Origin: an uncultured Ignavibacteria bacterium
Lineage (GTDB): Bacteria > Bacteroidota > Ignavibacteria > Kapaibacteriales > UBA2268
NCBI GenBank assembly: GCA_903862655.1
Contig: CAIOZA010000139.1
Span: forward strand, 79,311 to 117,967
DNA length: 38,657 nt
Direction: 5' to 3'
Shown: positions 25,063 through 34,500 of the stretch, in pieces
How the letters are laid out: each line of letters starts with the position of its first letter
How positions within the stretch are numbered: position 1 is the first letter of the stretch
Notes under the pieces: model-generated
Database searches by the model: none
What the model was told of the DNA's origin: nothing
The model's input: only the letters and a program-made list of their open reading frames with translations
Translations under genes and position numbers: made by a program

Positions 25063-28000
25063 TTATTTTATAACTGAGAATCCATAAACTACCATTTCGT
25101 TTCCGGCTGACACTGCTAGAACATAAGAACCAGATGCCATCATTTTGTTGAATGGTACTCTGATGTCATGATCTCCTGATGCCATAACCTGATTTGATGC
25201 AAAGTCAATTACTTTCTGACCACTTTCGTTGAAGATGGAGATTGTAACTGGCATTTCTTCTGCTGTTGTTAATTTGAATGTTATGTTATCAACTGCTGGG
25301 TTTGGATACAAACCTTCAACAATCAAGCTTCCGTCTGTTGATGTCTCATACAAGCCTGGAATTGCTTCCTTGGATGCTGACATTCTGTTTAGAGGATTGT
25401 TGCTTGTTCCTGCATTTGTATTGAATGTAGGATCTGTTGTTCCATAATATTCAAAGATTTTGAAGTGGTATCTCTGGTATGAAGCCATGCCTGTGGCAAT
25501 TGAATTCGCACCTGTTCCACGGTAAATAACCTGTGAACAGCCAATTGAAGTACTTACACCAGCGGCTGTTCTTTGTGCTGCTGTTGGGTTCAAAGGATTA
25601 TAGCTTGTGTTTGCTGTGTAAACAGTACCATCTGTTGGCGATACTGGATAGTTTGCAGCTGAAGGATCTTTGCGAATTACGCAAATTCTTCCGTCGCCAT
25701 TACCATTTGTCCACTGTAGAGGAATCTGGCCAGGTATAACGTTACCCCAAACAATACTTCTTGCCTGGGTTGAAGGATATACACGTAGTTTAGCATTGTT
25801 TGACACTGCTGATGTTACTGGTGAACAAGGTGTATAACCAGTTAGATGGTATAGATACCCGTTCATTGCAGCTGTAAGACTACTTACTGTTAACGATGTA
25901 GATGTTGCTCCGCCTACATCATTCCAGCTACCACCAGCATCAGTACTTATTTGCCACTGATATGTTGAAACGTCACCAATAGCAGCTGTGAAGGTTACTG
26001 AACCGCCATCTGCTGCTTTCTGATCAGTTGGCTGAACAGTAACAGTTGGTGCTTCATAAAGGGCAAGAACAGCAAATGTTGCCTGTGCTGTGCAGCCACC
26101 TGGGTTAGCTGTAACTGTTACAGTATAGGACACTCCACCGGCTAGACCTGTTCTGTTCTGTGTTGTTACTGCACCATCTGACCAAGCATAGGTATAAGTT
26201 GTTCCACCACTTGGAGTAGTAGTAATAGTACCGTTAGTTAAATTACATGTTTCATTCGTAAATGTACCTGTGATTGATGCTGGTGCTGATGAATTCACTG
26301 TGCATGATGCTGTTGCAGTACATCCGGCATTATCTGTTACGGTTACTGAATAAGCTCCTGGAGCTAGAGTATTACCAGCTGCAGGATCAGAAGTAGCAGA
26401 AGTATATCCACCAGGACCGCTCCATGAGTAAGTAACATAAGGAGCAGTACCGCCAGCTTTTGCCAATGTAATGTGACCATTGTCCAGAGCACAAGTTGTG
26501 GCTGTGGGGGTTGCTGTCAATGAAAGAGGAGCTACAGGCTGTGAGATCACAAATGAATGGATACAATTTAAGCAAAGTCCTGCGTTGTCTTTTACTGTTA
26601 CGATATATGTACCTGCAACTAAACCTGATCTGGTTGCCGCTGTAGATAAACCATCACTCCATACATAAGTATAAGCTCCACCTGTTCCACCACCTGGTGC
26701 GGAGACGGCTACTGCACCGGTAGCAGCACCATAGCATGCGACATTAGTTTGAGCATAAGCAGCTGTAATTGCTGATGCTGGTTCTGTAATCGTAAATAAA
26801 TGTGTTGTATTAAGGCAGATACCTGATACATCTTTAACTGTAACAGTATAACCACCAGCGATTAAACCTGTTCTTGTAGCAATTGCAGGACCTGCATCAC
26901 TCCATAAATAAGTGTATGGGCCACCGTTACCGCCACCCTGGGCTGTTACAGAGGCTGATCCGGTTGTTCCACCGAAGCAATTAACGTTTGTCTGTGCATA
27001 AGATGCTGTGATTGCAGCGGCTGGCTGTGTAACTGTAAATGTGTGTGTACAATTTCCACATAAAAGACCTGAATCATAAACAGTTACTGTATATATGCCT
27101 GCTGTTAAGCCTGCTCTGGTTGCTGTTGTTGGGCCGTCTGACCAAACATAACTATATGCAGCGCCTGTTCCACCACCTGGTGCGGATACTGCGGCTGCAC
27201 CATCTGAACTACCAAAGCAAGTTGCATTTGTTTGTGCATAAGATGCTGTGATTGCTGATGCTGGCTGTGTAATAACAAAAGTATGAACACAGTTTAGGCA
27301 AAGCCCTGTGCCATCTTTTACGGTTACAGTATAATTACCAGCTGTTAAACCACCTCTGGCTGCGGCTGTTGATAAACCGTCACTCCATACATAAGTATAA
27401 GTAGCACCTGTTCCGCCACCTGGAGCAGAAACTATTGCTGTACCATTGGCACCGCCAAAGCAGGATACGTTTGTTGGCGTAAATACTGCTGTAATTGCTG
27501 AAGCTGGTTCAGTGATTGTAAATACATGAGTAACTGTGCCACATAAACCGGCTACATCACGAATTGTTACTGTATAAGGACTTGCTGCAGCTGTTAAACC
27601 TGATCTTGTATTTGTTCCCAATCCAATATCACTCCATGTGTATGAGAAAGGAGCACCCATTCCACCGGAAACACCTGAAATTGTTATTGTTCCGTCGGCA
27701 CCACCAAAGCAAGATACATTAGTTTGTGCATAAGTTGCTGTAATTGCTGAAGCTGGCTGAGATACTGTATAAGAAGCTGTAACGGCACACGTGGCATTTT
27801 TGGTAACAGTCAGTAAATATGTGCCAGCTGCTAATGATGAAATGTTCTGTGTAGCGTATGGACCACCAGGACCAGTCCATGAGTAAGCATAAGCACCTGC
27901 TGCAGGACCGCCTGTTGGTGCTGTTGAAATTGCACCTGTAGAAAGACCGAAACAAACAACATTTGTGATTGTTGGGTTAATTGCAACTATTGCTGGCTCT

Positions 28001-29748
28001 GTTAATGTCCAAGGACCACCAACAACTGAACATGCAGTTGATGCAGGAGCTGCATCTCTTACAGTTACACTGTAAGGACCACCAGCAACGGTTAAACCTG
28101 TTGCTGTTGCAGTTGTCTGACCATTTGACCATAGATATGAATATGTTCCGTAGCCACCTGTTGGTGCTAATGCAATCTGACCATCAGATCCAGCAAAACA
28201 CGTAACATTTGTTACTGTTGGTGCTGGTATTGCAAGAGCTGCTGGTTGAGTAATAGCGATTGAGTAGGAGACTGAGCATGCAAGCGGTCCATCCCATACT
28301 GTTACAACATAGGGACTACCTCCTGAATTTAAACCTGTTCTGGTTGGACCAGTAGGTCCACCTGCCCATGCATAAGTATATGTTCCACCACCACCACCTG
28401 CTGGTGCAGAAATTGTAATTGTTCCGTCAGAAGCACCGTTACAAGTAACATTGGTTGAGGCTGTTGTTGCAGAAACTACTGTTGGTTCTGTAACTGTATA
28501 AGAAAAAGTAGCTGTATTAGGAGGAGCACATGCGTCTGTTACAGTTAACAAATAAACTCCGCCACTGAGACCTGTTTGATCTTCGGCTGCAACTACAACA
28601 CCGGTACCTGACCAGTTGTATGTGTATGCACCAATACCACCGGCAGCTGTAATATTAATAGCACCATTAGCTGCTCCATTACAAGGATTTACATTTGTAA
28701 TTGAAGCAGGGGCAGTAATTGCTGCTGGCAAATAAATTGTATAAGCTGATCTTGTCTGGCTTTCTTTTCTGCCTGCAACATTTGCTGTATTATAAGTAGA
28801 AACATAATATGTTGTAGTTGAAGTCAACAAACCTGTAGTCCATGACGGATCACCTGTTGGTGTAACATTTAAAGGAACGCCACCTGTTGGTGCAGAATAA
28901 AAGTTAAATGCACAAGTTACTCCACAGTTAAGCTGATCATTCGTAGGTGTAATTGTTGTGGCTGTATTTGAACAAATTGTAACATCACCGCCTGTATTAG
29001 GAGCGGATGGATAGGTATTGATAGCTGTAGCATCAATTACCCAACCACTATAAACATTACCTACTCTTGTTCTTATTTTCCATGTATAAATATCATTTTC
29101 AAAAATATTCATATCGATAGTTTCTGATGTAGCGGCACCGGATGTCTCTTCATAGGGATCATAACCTTCTACGAGATCTGTTGGATCGAAAGGTGAAGTT
29201 CCGGAAACCTGAATATCATAGCCACTTGCGCCTACTACACTATTCCAATTAACAGTGAAAAACTTATCACCAATATTGTTTGTTGCATTTAGTGTAGGTG
29301 CAGAAGGTGTCAAATAAACCTCGCGAGGGTTATTTGTTGAAGCTGATGTCAGGTATTGAGTTGTAGTACCAGAACCATTGAATTCATAGACTTTGAATTG
29401 CCAATGTGTATCGCCTGTAAGATTAGTTACAGCTACTGTTCTTCCTGTACCTCTATAAATAACTCTTTCTGCAGCAGTAATAGTTGTAGGTGTAGTACCA
29501 TAATTTCCTGTTGCAGTTGTATAATCTGTTCCATTTGACGGACTTGTCCATACATTAGCAGAATATGGTCTGGCGACGATGATACGTCTTGTTCCATCTC
29601 CACGTGTACAGTTGACAGTCACATTGGTAGGGCCAACACTACTGAATGTAATGTTGTAGGCTTGTGTACCCGGTGTAGCAGCATAAAGCTCTGCTGCGAA
29701 AGCCACGAGCAATGCTATAAGAACCGAGAAACGTAGTAGTTTTTTCAT
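25063..29748 (-). CDS. Large secreted SprB-repeat adhesin-like protein with T9SS sorting domain
   Basis: A 1561-residue exported protein. Order: signal peptide (KKLLRFSVLIALLVAFAAELYA); an Fn3-like module (about 24-135, RIIVARPYSANVWTSPSNG...VIYRGTG...FKVYEFNG); an Fn3 domain (about 145-250, SAPTLNATNNIGDKFFTVNW); a Cys-containing region to ~335; eleven SprB-type repeats of ~80 residues (345-1225), each with TNVxCFGGxDG, GG...YTYxWSDG, GLxAGxYxVTVxD and a C; an Ig-like domain (1231-1320); a second Fn3-like module (1326-1456); and a T9SS sorting domain (YPNPAVDNITF...GSYVLAVSAGNEMVVYGFSVIK). Repeats 5-9 are nearly identical, pointing to recent duplication. SprB itself is a gliding adhesin; no gliding genes are here. 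AAGGAG seven bases upstream fixes the start. Confidence 0.93.
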   Translation of the reverse strand: MKKLLRFSVLIALLVAFAAELYAATPGTQAYNITFSSVGPTNVTVNCTRGDGTRRIIVARPYSANVWTSPSNGTDYTTATGNYGTTPTTITAAERVIYRGTGRTVAVTNLTGDTHWQFKVYEFNGSGTTTQYLTSASTNNPREVYLTPSAPTLNATNNIGDKFFTVNWNSVVGASGYDIQVSGTSPFDPTDLVEGYDPYEETSGAATSETIDMNIFENDIYTWKIRTRVGNVYSGWVIDATAINTYPSAPNTGGDVTICSNTATTITPTNDQLNCGVTCAFNFYSAPTGGVPLNVTPTGDPSWTTGLLTSTTTYYVSTYNTANVAGRKESQTRSAYTIYLPAAITAPASITNVNPCNGAANGAINITAAGGIGAYTYNWSGTGVVVAAEDQTGLSGGVYLLTVTDACAPPNTATFSYTVTEPTVVSATTASTNVTCNGASDGTITISAPAGGGGGTYTYAWAGGPTGPTRTGLNSGGSPYVVTVWDGPLACSVSYSIAITQPAALAIPAPTVTNVTCFAGSDGQIALAPTGGYGTYSYLWSNGQTTATATGLTVAGGPYSVTVRDAAPASTACSVVGGPWTLTEPAIVAINPTITNVVCFGLSTGAISTAPTGGPAAGAYAYSWTGPGGPYATQNISSLAAGTYLLTVTKNATCAVTASYTVSQPASAITATYAQTNVSCFGGADGTITISGVSGGMGAPFSYTWSDIGLGTNTRSGLTAAASPYTVTIRDVAGLCGTVTHVFTITEPASAITAVFTPTNVSCFGGANGTAIVSAPGGGTGATYTYVWSDGLSTAAARGGLTAGNYTVTVKDGTGLCLNCVHTFVITQPASAITASYAQTNATCFGSSDGAAAVSAPGGGTGAAYSYVWSDGPTTATRAGLTAGIYTVTVYDSGLLCGNCTHTFTVTQPAAAITASYAQTNVNCFGGTTGSASVTAQGGGNGGPYTYLWSDAGPAIATRTGLIAGGYTVTVKDVSGICLNTTHLFTITEPASAITAAYAQTNVACYGAATGAVAVSAPGGGTGGAYTYVWSDGLSTAATRSGLVAGTYIVTVKDNAGLCLNCIHSFVISQPVAPLSLTATPTATTCALDNGHITLAKAGGTAPYVTYSWSGPGGYTSATSDPAAGNTLAPGAYSVTVTDNAGCTATASCTVNSSAPASITGTFTNETCNLTNGTITTTPSGGTTYTYAWSDGAVTTQNRTGLAGGVSYTVTVTANPGGCTAQATFAVLALYEAPTVTVQPTDQKAADGGSVTFTAAIGDVSTYQWQISTDAGGSWNDVGGATSTSLTVSSLTAAMNGYLYHLTGYTPCSPVTSAVSNNAKLRVYPSTQARSIVWGNVIPGQIPLQWTNGNGDGRICVIRKDPSAANYPVSPTDGTVYTANTSYNPLNPTAAQRTAAGVSTSIGCSQVIYRGTGANSIATGMASYQRYHFKIFEYYGTTDPTFNTNAGTSNNPLNRMSASKEAIPGLYETSTDGSLIVEGLYPNPAVDNITFKLTTAEEMPVTISIFNESGQKVIDFASNQVMASGDHDIRVPFNKMMASGSYVLAVSAGNEMVVYGFSVIK

Positions 29749-30059
29749 TTAAAAACTCCTTAGTTGTAAAAAACTGTTATTTGTTAATTCGTTATTTATT
29801 AGTTAAAATGTTCATAAAACAGCTAAATCATCAGGATGAATTTATATATCCTGATGTTTTATTTAAAATTTAGTAATAGGTAAACGCTGAAATCAGCTCC
29901 TGTTCACATTTATCAAAATATTCTTATAAGTTTATTATTATCGTCAATAATCTCAAAAACTTGATTAATCCTTAAGTATTTCTACTTATTTTTTCTTCTT
30001 CCTATCCAAAAAGGTAATTTAAGGATTTTGATTCAAATATGCAATTCCAAAACATAAGT
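29749..30059. other. Intergenic region upstream of the SprB-repeat gene, with an inverted repeat
   Basis: It contains the AAGGAG ribosome binding site (29756-29761) and a perfect inverted repeat CATCAGGAT (29829-29837) / ATCCTGATG (29848-29856) with a 10-nt AT-rich spacer. No U run follows it on either strand, so it may be an operator or leader hairpin rather than a terminator. The remainder, up to the stop of the Fn3 gene, is AT-rich with nothing further recognised. Confidence 0.6.
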
Positions 30060-31124
30060 TTATTTATTCTTAACACTTACTTTAATAATATTGGAGTACT
30101 GGGACTCTTTTCCATTTGGACCAATTGCTTGAAGCCTATAGAAAAAATTATCGGATTTTGGAAGATCTTCAATAAGAATGGATTCTATCTTACCTACATC
30201 TACTGATTTGTATTCTTCAACATATTTCGTAAATTTCTCGTCAAGGGCAACTTCAATATTATATCTTGTTGCGCCATCACTACCCTTCCATTTTGCCAGG
30301 AAGCTGGTTTCTGTAATGTCGGCAGCTTCGAGTGCAACGGGTGGTTCAGCAAGGGTTGTAGTTCCTCCCTGCGGCTTTGGCAAGGCAGTATTGTAATTAA
30401 CAAACAGACCTGACCCATTTGCTTCGCAGATAACAACATAATACTTAGTTGCAGGCTTCAATCCTTTTACCGTTACTGTCTTTGCAACAGCACTATCGTT
30501 GAGAACAACATAAGTTGATTTACTTGTCAAAGAACTTTTACCAAACATGTTTGAAGCAGCATATATCGTGCCATCTTTGGGCGGGTCACAATCCCTTGCT
30601 TCAGAGATTAATATAACTCTTGATTTTCCATCGCCCCACTTAAAATGGATTGTGAATTCGTCAGATTTAATTCCGCTGAAGGCCGTTACTTTTGCTTGAG
30701 TCTTAGGTTCAGAAGCTAATAAACCAATATCAATGGATGTAACCAGGGTTGTTGACTTGTCCTTTTTATTGAACTTGTAAAAATCCGCTTTGTAAGCTGT
30801 TCCGGATTTTAAACCCTTTATCACAACGTCCTGGGAAACTGCCCCGCTGTATACGACGTAGTTGCCTTCACCGGTGAGTGCAGGCTTATCGTTTGTACCA
30901 ATAGCTGGATTAGGTTTATACTTAACTTTAGCATCTGGCATAACTTGTTTTGCAGAGATTTCTCTAACCACGATCAGACTGAGTACACTTTTGGGGTTAT
31001 CAACTTTTAAGCTGATAGTTGATTCAGTAACAGATTTGATAGATAAAACCTGAGAAAAAACAGTTGATGACAAAATCACTGTGGCAAGAATCAGAAATAG
31101 GAAATGCATTGTTTTGTGCTGCAT
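30060..31124 (-). CDS. Secreted Fn3-like module protein, unknown function
   Basis: A 354-residue exported protein with signal peptide MHFLFLILATVILSSTVFSQ. Three beta-sandwich units follow. Two are copies of the same module found at both ends of the SprB-repeat protein (SLIVVREISAKQV...NYVVYSGAVSQDVVIKGLKSGTAYKADFYKF and FKWGDGKSRVILISEARDCDPPKDGTIYA...VTVKGLKPATKYYVVICEANGSG). The third is an Fn3 domain (PPVALEAADITETSFLAKWKGSDGATRYNIEVA). There is no T9SS sorting domain. It lies just upstream of the SprB-repeat gene in the same direction, suggesting a shared origin and perhaps a binding partner. AAAGG precedes the first ATG; Met6 is an alternative start. Confidence 0.85.
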   Translation of the reverse strand: MQHKTMHFLFLILATVILSSTVFSQVLSIKSVTESTISLKVDNPKSVLSLIVVREISAKQVMPDAKVKYKPNPAIGTNDKPALTGEGNYVVYSGAVSQDVVIKGLKSGTAYKADFYKFNKKDKSTTLVTSIDIGLLASEPKTQAKVTAFSGIKSDEFTIHFKWGDGKSRVILISEARDCDPPKDGTIYAASNMFGKSSLTSKSTYVVLNDSAVAKTVTVKGLKPATKYYVVICEANGSGLFVNYNTALPKPQGGTTTLAEPPVALEAADITETSFLAKWKGSDGATRYNIEVALDEKFTKYVEEYKSVDVGKIESILIEDLPKSDNFFYRLQAIGPNGKESQYSNIIKVSVKNK

Positions 31125-31276
31125 CTGTAGATACCTTTAGTTAATATTACAGAATACAAACTTATTGAATTTTAAGGTCAAAAACAAGTGGAATGTGAGG
31201 TTTGGTAGTAACTTGTTTATAAGTGATTGAACATTGTCGTTACATCGAATAAATCTGTGTGAAGAATATCGAATTG
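31125..31276. other. Non-coding spacer upstream of the Fn3 gene
   Basis: An AT-rich stretch between the Fn3-like gene and the repeat element; with the element and the following terminator it makes a gap of nearly 390 bp. CTGTGTGAAGAATATC at about 31255 resembles the outer flank of the repeat. No gene or clear promoter seen. Confidence 0.5.
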
Positions 31277-31390
31277 GTCATTCTGAGGGAGCGGAGCGAC
31301 CGTGAGTTCCGAAGGACTGCGAAGCGCATCCAGGCTATTTTTTTTTAGGAATATACAAATACATGGATTCCTCACTTCGTTCGGAATGAC
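31277..31390. repeat. MITE-like palindromic repeat, copy C
   Basis: A 114-bp element from GTCATTCTGAGGGAGCG to TTCGGAATGAC, with 7-bp GTCATTC/GAATGAC inverted ends. Its ends match the reverse complement of copy A nearly base for base; it has a longer middle (GAAGGACTGCGAAGCGCATCC). Flanks CTGTGTGAAG and CTTTTCACAG extend the inverted symmetry. It separates the decapeptide-repeat gene from the Fn3 gene. Confidence 0.82.
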
Positions 31391-31452
31391 ATCCAAAACT
31401 GACTTTTCACAGAGTATCATTAGCAAGAATAACACACGATATTCTAAAATAT

Positions 31453-31483
31453 AAAAAAAAAGCCGGTCGTAATGACCGGCTTT
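31453..31483 (-). terminator. Terminator of the decapeptide-repeat gene
   Basis: AAAGCCGGTC (31459-31468) pairs with GACCGGCTTT (31474-31483). On the minus strand a run of U follows. It lies 29 bp past the stop at 31512. Confidence 0.93.
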
Positions 31484-31511
31484 ATATTTAACTGAGTTCT
31501 TCTAATTAAAA

Positions 31512-34500
31512 TTAGAATGATCTCCAACCACCACTTATATATAAGAATGGATGTACTGCACCAGCTGCGATAGAATATCCTGCTGCTGTGTGAGCAATAC
31601 CTGCTGCATTGTATAAGTAAAGGATTTGTCCGTTAACACCTGCTGGCATATTTGTAATATCAACAGTTATTGTTAATACGTTATATGAACCCCAATTACC
31701 AGCCAAAGTTAAATTAGCGACTCCGGAAGCATCTCCTGTATTGAGAACCATTTTACCAGATGCAAGATAAAGTGCAGTGGCATTGTCTGAGAACTCTGGG
31801 TTACGTAATTCTAAAGATGCACCTGCGCCTGAGTTAGTCTGTGAAATGAAGACTGCAGGTTGAGCAGTATTTCTAGCATTAACAGTAGAGAATTCTGCAA
31901 CCTGACCAGCTGATGAAGCGGATGATGCATAAATTGCACGACCGATTGTTGATGGATCCAACATTGTAACCTGGATACCATTAACATTATTTGGACCATT
32001 CTGCTGAATCTTAAGAGCAGCAACTTCTTTTGAATTGTTAATAACAATACCGTCCTGAACATTTAATGCGTAATCTGCATCTGTGTTTGTCCAAGCACCT
32101 GGGAAGCTGAAACCAACTTGTTTGTTGAATGTATGTGAACCTGTCCATGCATAAGCTGCAGTAAGATCAAGATCTGCAGGAAGAATAGTTCCGTTAAGAA
32201 TCTTGTCTGTTGTTACAGCATCAGCAGCTAATAAACCATTTGTGATGGCTAAAAGAGCTACATCGGCTGTTGCAATTGTACCATCAAGAATTTTTGCTGA
32301 TGTTACTGCACCGTCGGCAAGATCAGCTGCAACGATTGTTGCATCAAGGATTGTTGTTGATGTTACTGAACCAGCTGCAAGATCTGCATTAATAATAGTT
32401 CCATCAAGAATTTTTCCTGTTGTAACTGCGTCATCGGCTAATAAACCGTTTGTGATTGCTAATAAAGCGACATCAGCTGTAGCAATAGTAGCATCAAGAA
32501 TTGTTGCTGATGAAACTGAACCAACTGCAAGATCTGCATTGATGATTGTACCATCAAGAATCTTTACTGAAGTAACAGCGTCGTTTACAATTGTTCTTGT
32601 AGAAACTGAAAGGTTATCTAATTTAGGTTCAGTAACATTAAGATCTACAATCTTTGATGTTAGAACTGAGTTAGCAGCCAGTTTAGTATCAGTTACTGAA
32701 CCGTCAACGATTTTCAAAGTTGTAACAGCACCGTCAGCTAATAAAGCATTTGTGATTGCTAAGTTAGCAACGTCAGCAGTAGCAATTGTACCGTCAAGAA
32801 TTTTGTCTGTTGTAACAGCGTCAGCAGCTAATTTAGAGTTATCGACTGCAAGATTAGCAATCTTAGCAGTTGTAACTGCAAGATTTTGAATTTTTGCAGT
32901 TGAAATTGCATTATCAGCAACAAATAACTGGTTAGAGCCGTTTATGTCAATAGTTGTTACATCAGTGTTAACATCAACAGTTGCAGGAGCAGAACCATTA
33001 AATGTAAATGGAGCAATACCTGAACCATCAGTTAAATCGTTATCTAAACGCTCGACATAAATGAAATCACCATTTAATTTAATTGTATAGTCATCAACAT
33101 TTACATCAAGAGCACCTGTTCCAACGTTTTTAACTAAACCAAGACCGGCAACATCATCATTAATCTTAGCGGCAGTTACTGCTAAAGCATTAATTTTTTC
33201 TGTTGTTACATTAAGGTTAAGAATTTTGTTTGTTGTAACAGCATCATCAGCAAGATCAGCTGTGAGGATTGTACCATCAAAAATCTTGTCAGTTGTAACT
33301 GCATTGGCAGCGATCTTTGCGTTTGTAACGTTAAGATCAGCAATTTTTGTAGTTGTTACGTTAAGATCAAGAATTTTTGCAGTTGTAACATTTGCATCTG
33401 CAATTTTAACTGTTGTAACAGCAGCATCAGCAATTTTACCAGTGGATACGGCAAGATTAGCAATATCAATTGTCTGAACATCACCGTCAAGAATCTTTGC
33501 AGATGTAACAGCACCGTCAGCAATGTCAGCTGCGATAATAGTACCGTCAGCAATTTTATCAGTAGTAACTGCATTTGCAGCTAATTTAGCGTTTGTAACG
33601 TTGAGATCAGCAATCTTAGCTGTTGTTACGTTAAGATCAGCAATCTTAGTAGTTGTTACGTTAAGATCAAGAATCTTGATAGTTGTAACAGCATCGTCAG
33701 CTAATTTACCGTTTGTAACGTTAAGATCAGCGATTTTAGCAGTTGTAACTGCAAGAGGTGCAATATCAATTGTCTGAACATCAAGATCAAGAATCTTTGC
33801 AGATGTAACAGCACCGTCAGCTATTTTAGGATTTGTAACAGCTTCATCATTGATTTTTGTAGTTGTAACATTTAAGTCAAGAATGTCAACTGTTTTAACT
33901 TCGCCATCTTTAATTTTTAAAGAAGTGATAGCATCATTTGCAATCTTTTCTGTTGTTACATTGAGATCAAGAATTTTAACAGTTGTAACTGCTGCATCAG
34001 CGATCTTTCCTGTTGTTACGTTCAAATCAGCGATTTTTGGAGTTGTAACTGCTGCATCATTGATTTTTGCAGTTGTAACGTTTAAGTCAGCAATTTTTGT
34101 TGTTATTACGTTTGCATCAAGAATTTTAATTGATGTAACAGCATTATCAGCAAGCTTGCCAGTTGTTACGTTAAGATCAGCGATCTTTGGAGTTGTAACG
34201 GCTGCATCAGCGATTTTAACTGTAGTAACAGCGGCATCAGCGATCTTAATAGTTGTGACTGCTGAATTTGCAATATTAAGAGTATTGACTAGGCTAGCTA
34301 CCCAAGTACCAGTACCCGGTGCACCATTGAACCAAAGAACAGATCCGCTTCCATCTGGGAGGTAAGCTGCGTCATCACGAATTTTCAAAGGAGTTACAGT
34401 AATACCAGCATTGTAACCATTGCCAACAAGTGGGCCAACAGTTTTGAACTGAGCTGGTGTCCAACCTAAACCATTGTACATATATAAATCACCAATAACT

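Noticed and set aside
25063-29748. Calling the protein SprB and the locus a gliding-motility locus
   Set aside because: Only the repeat type is shared; the protein is about a quarter of SprB's size and no gld or spr partner genes are in the window.
32203-32889. 228-codon plus-strand open frame
   Set aside because: A shadow of the decapeptide array; it has the same 30-bp period and no start signals.
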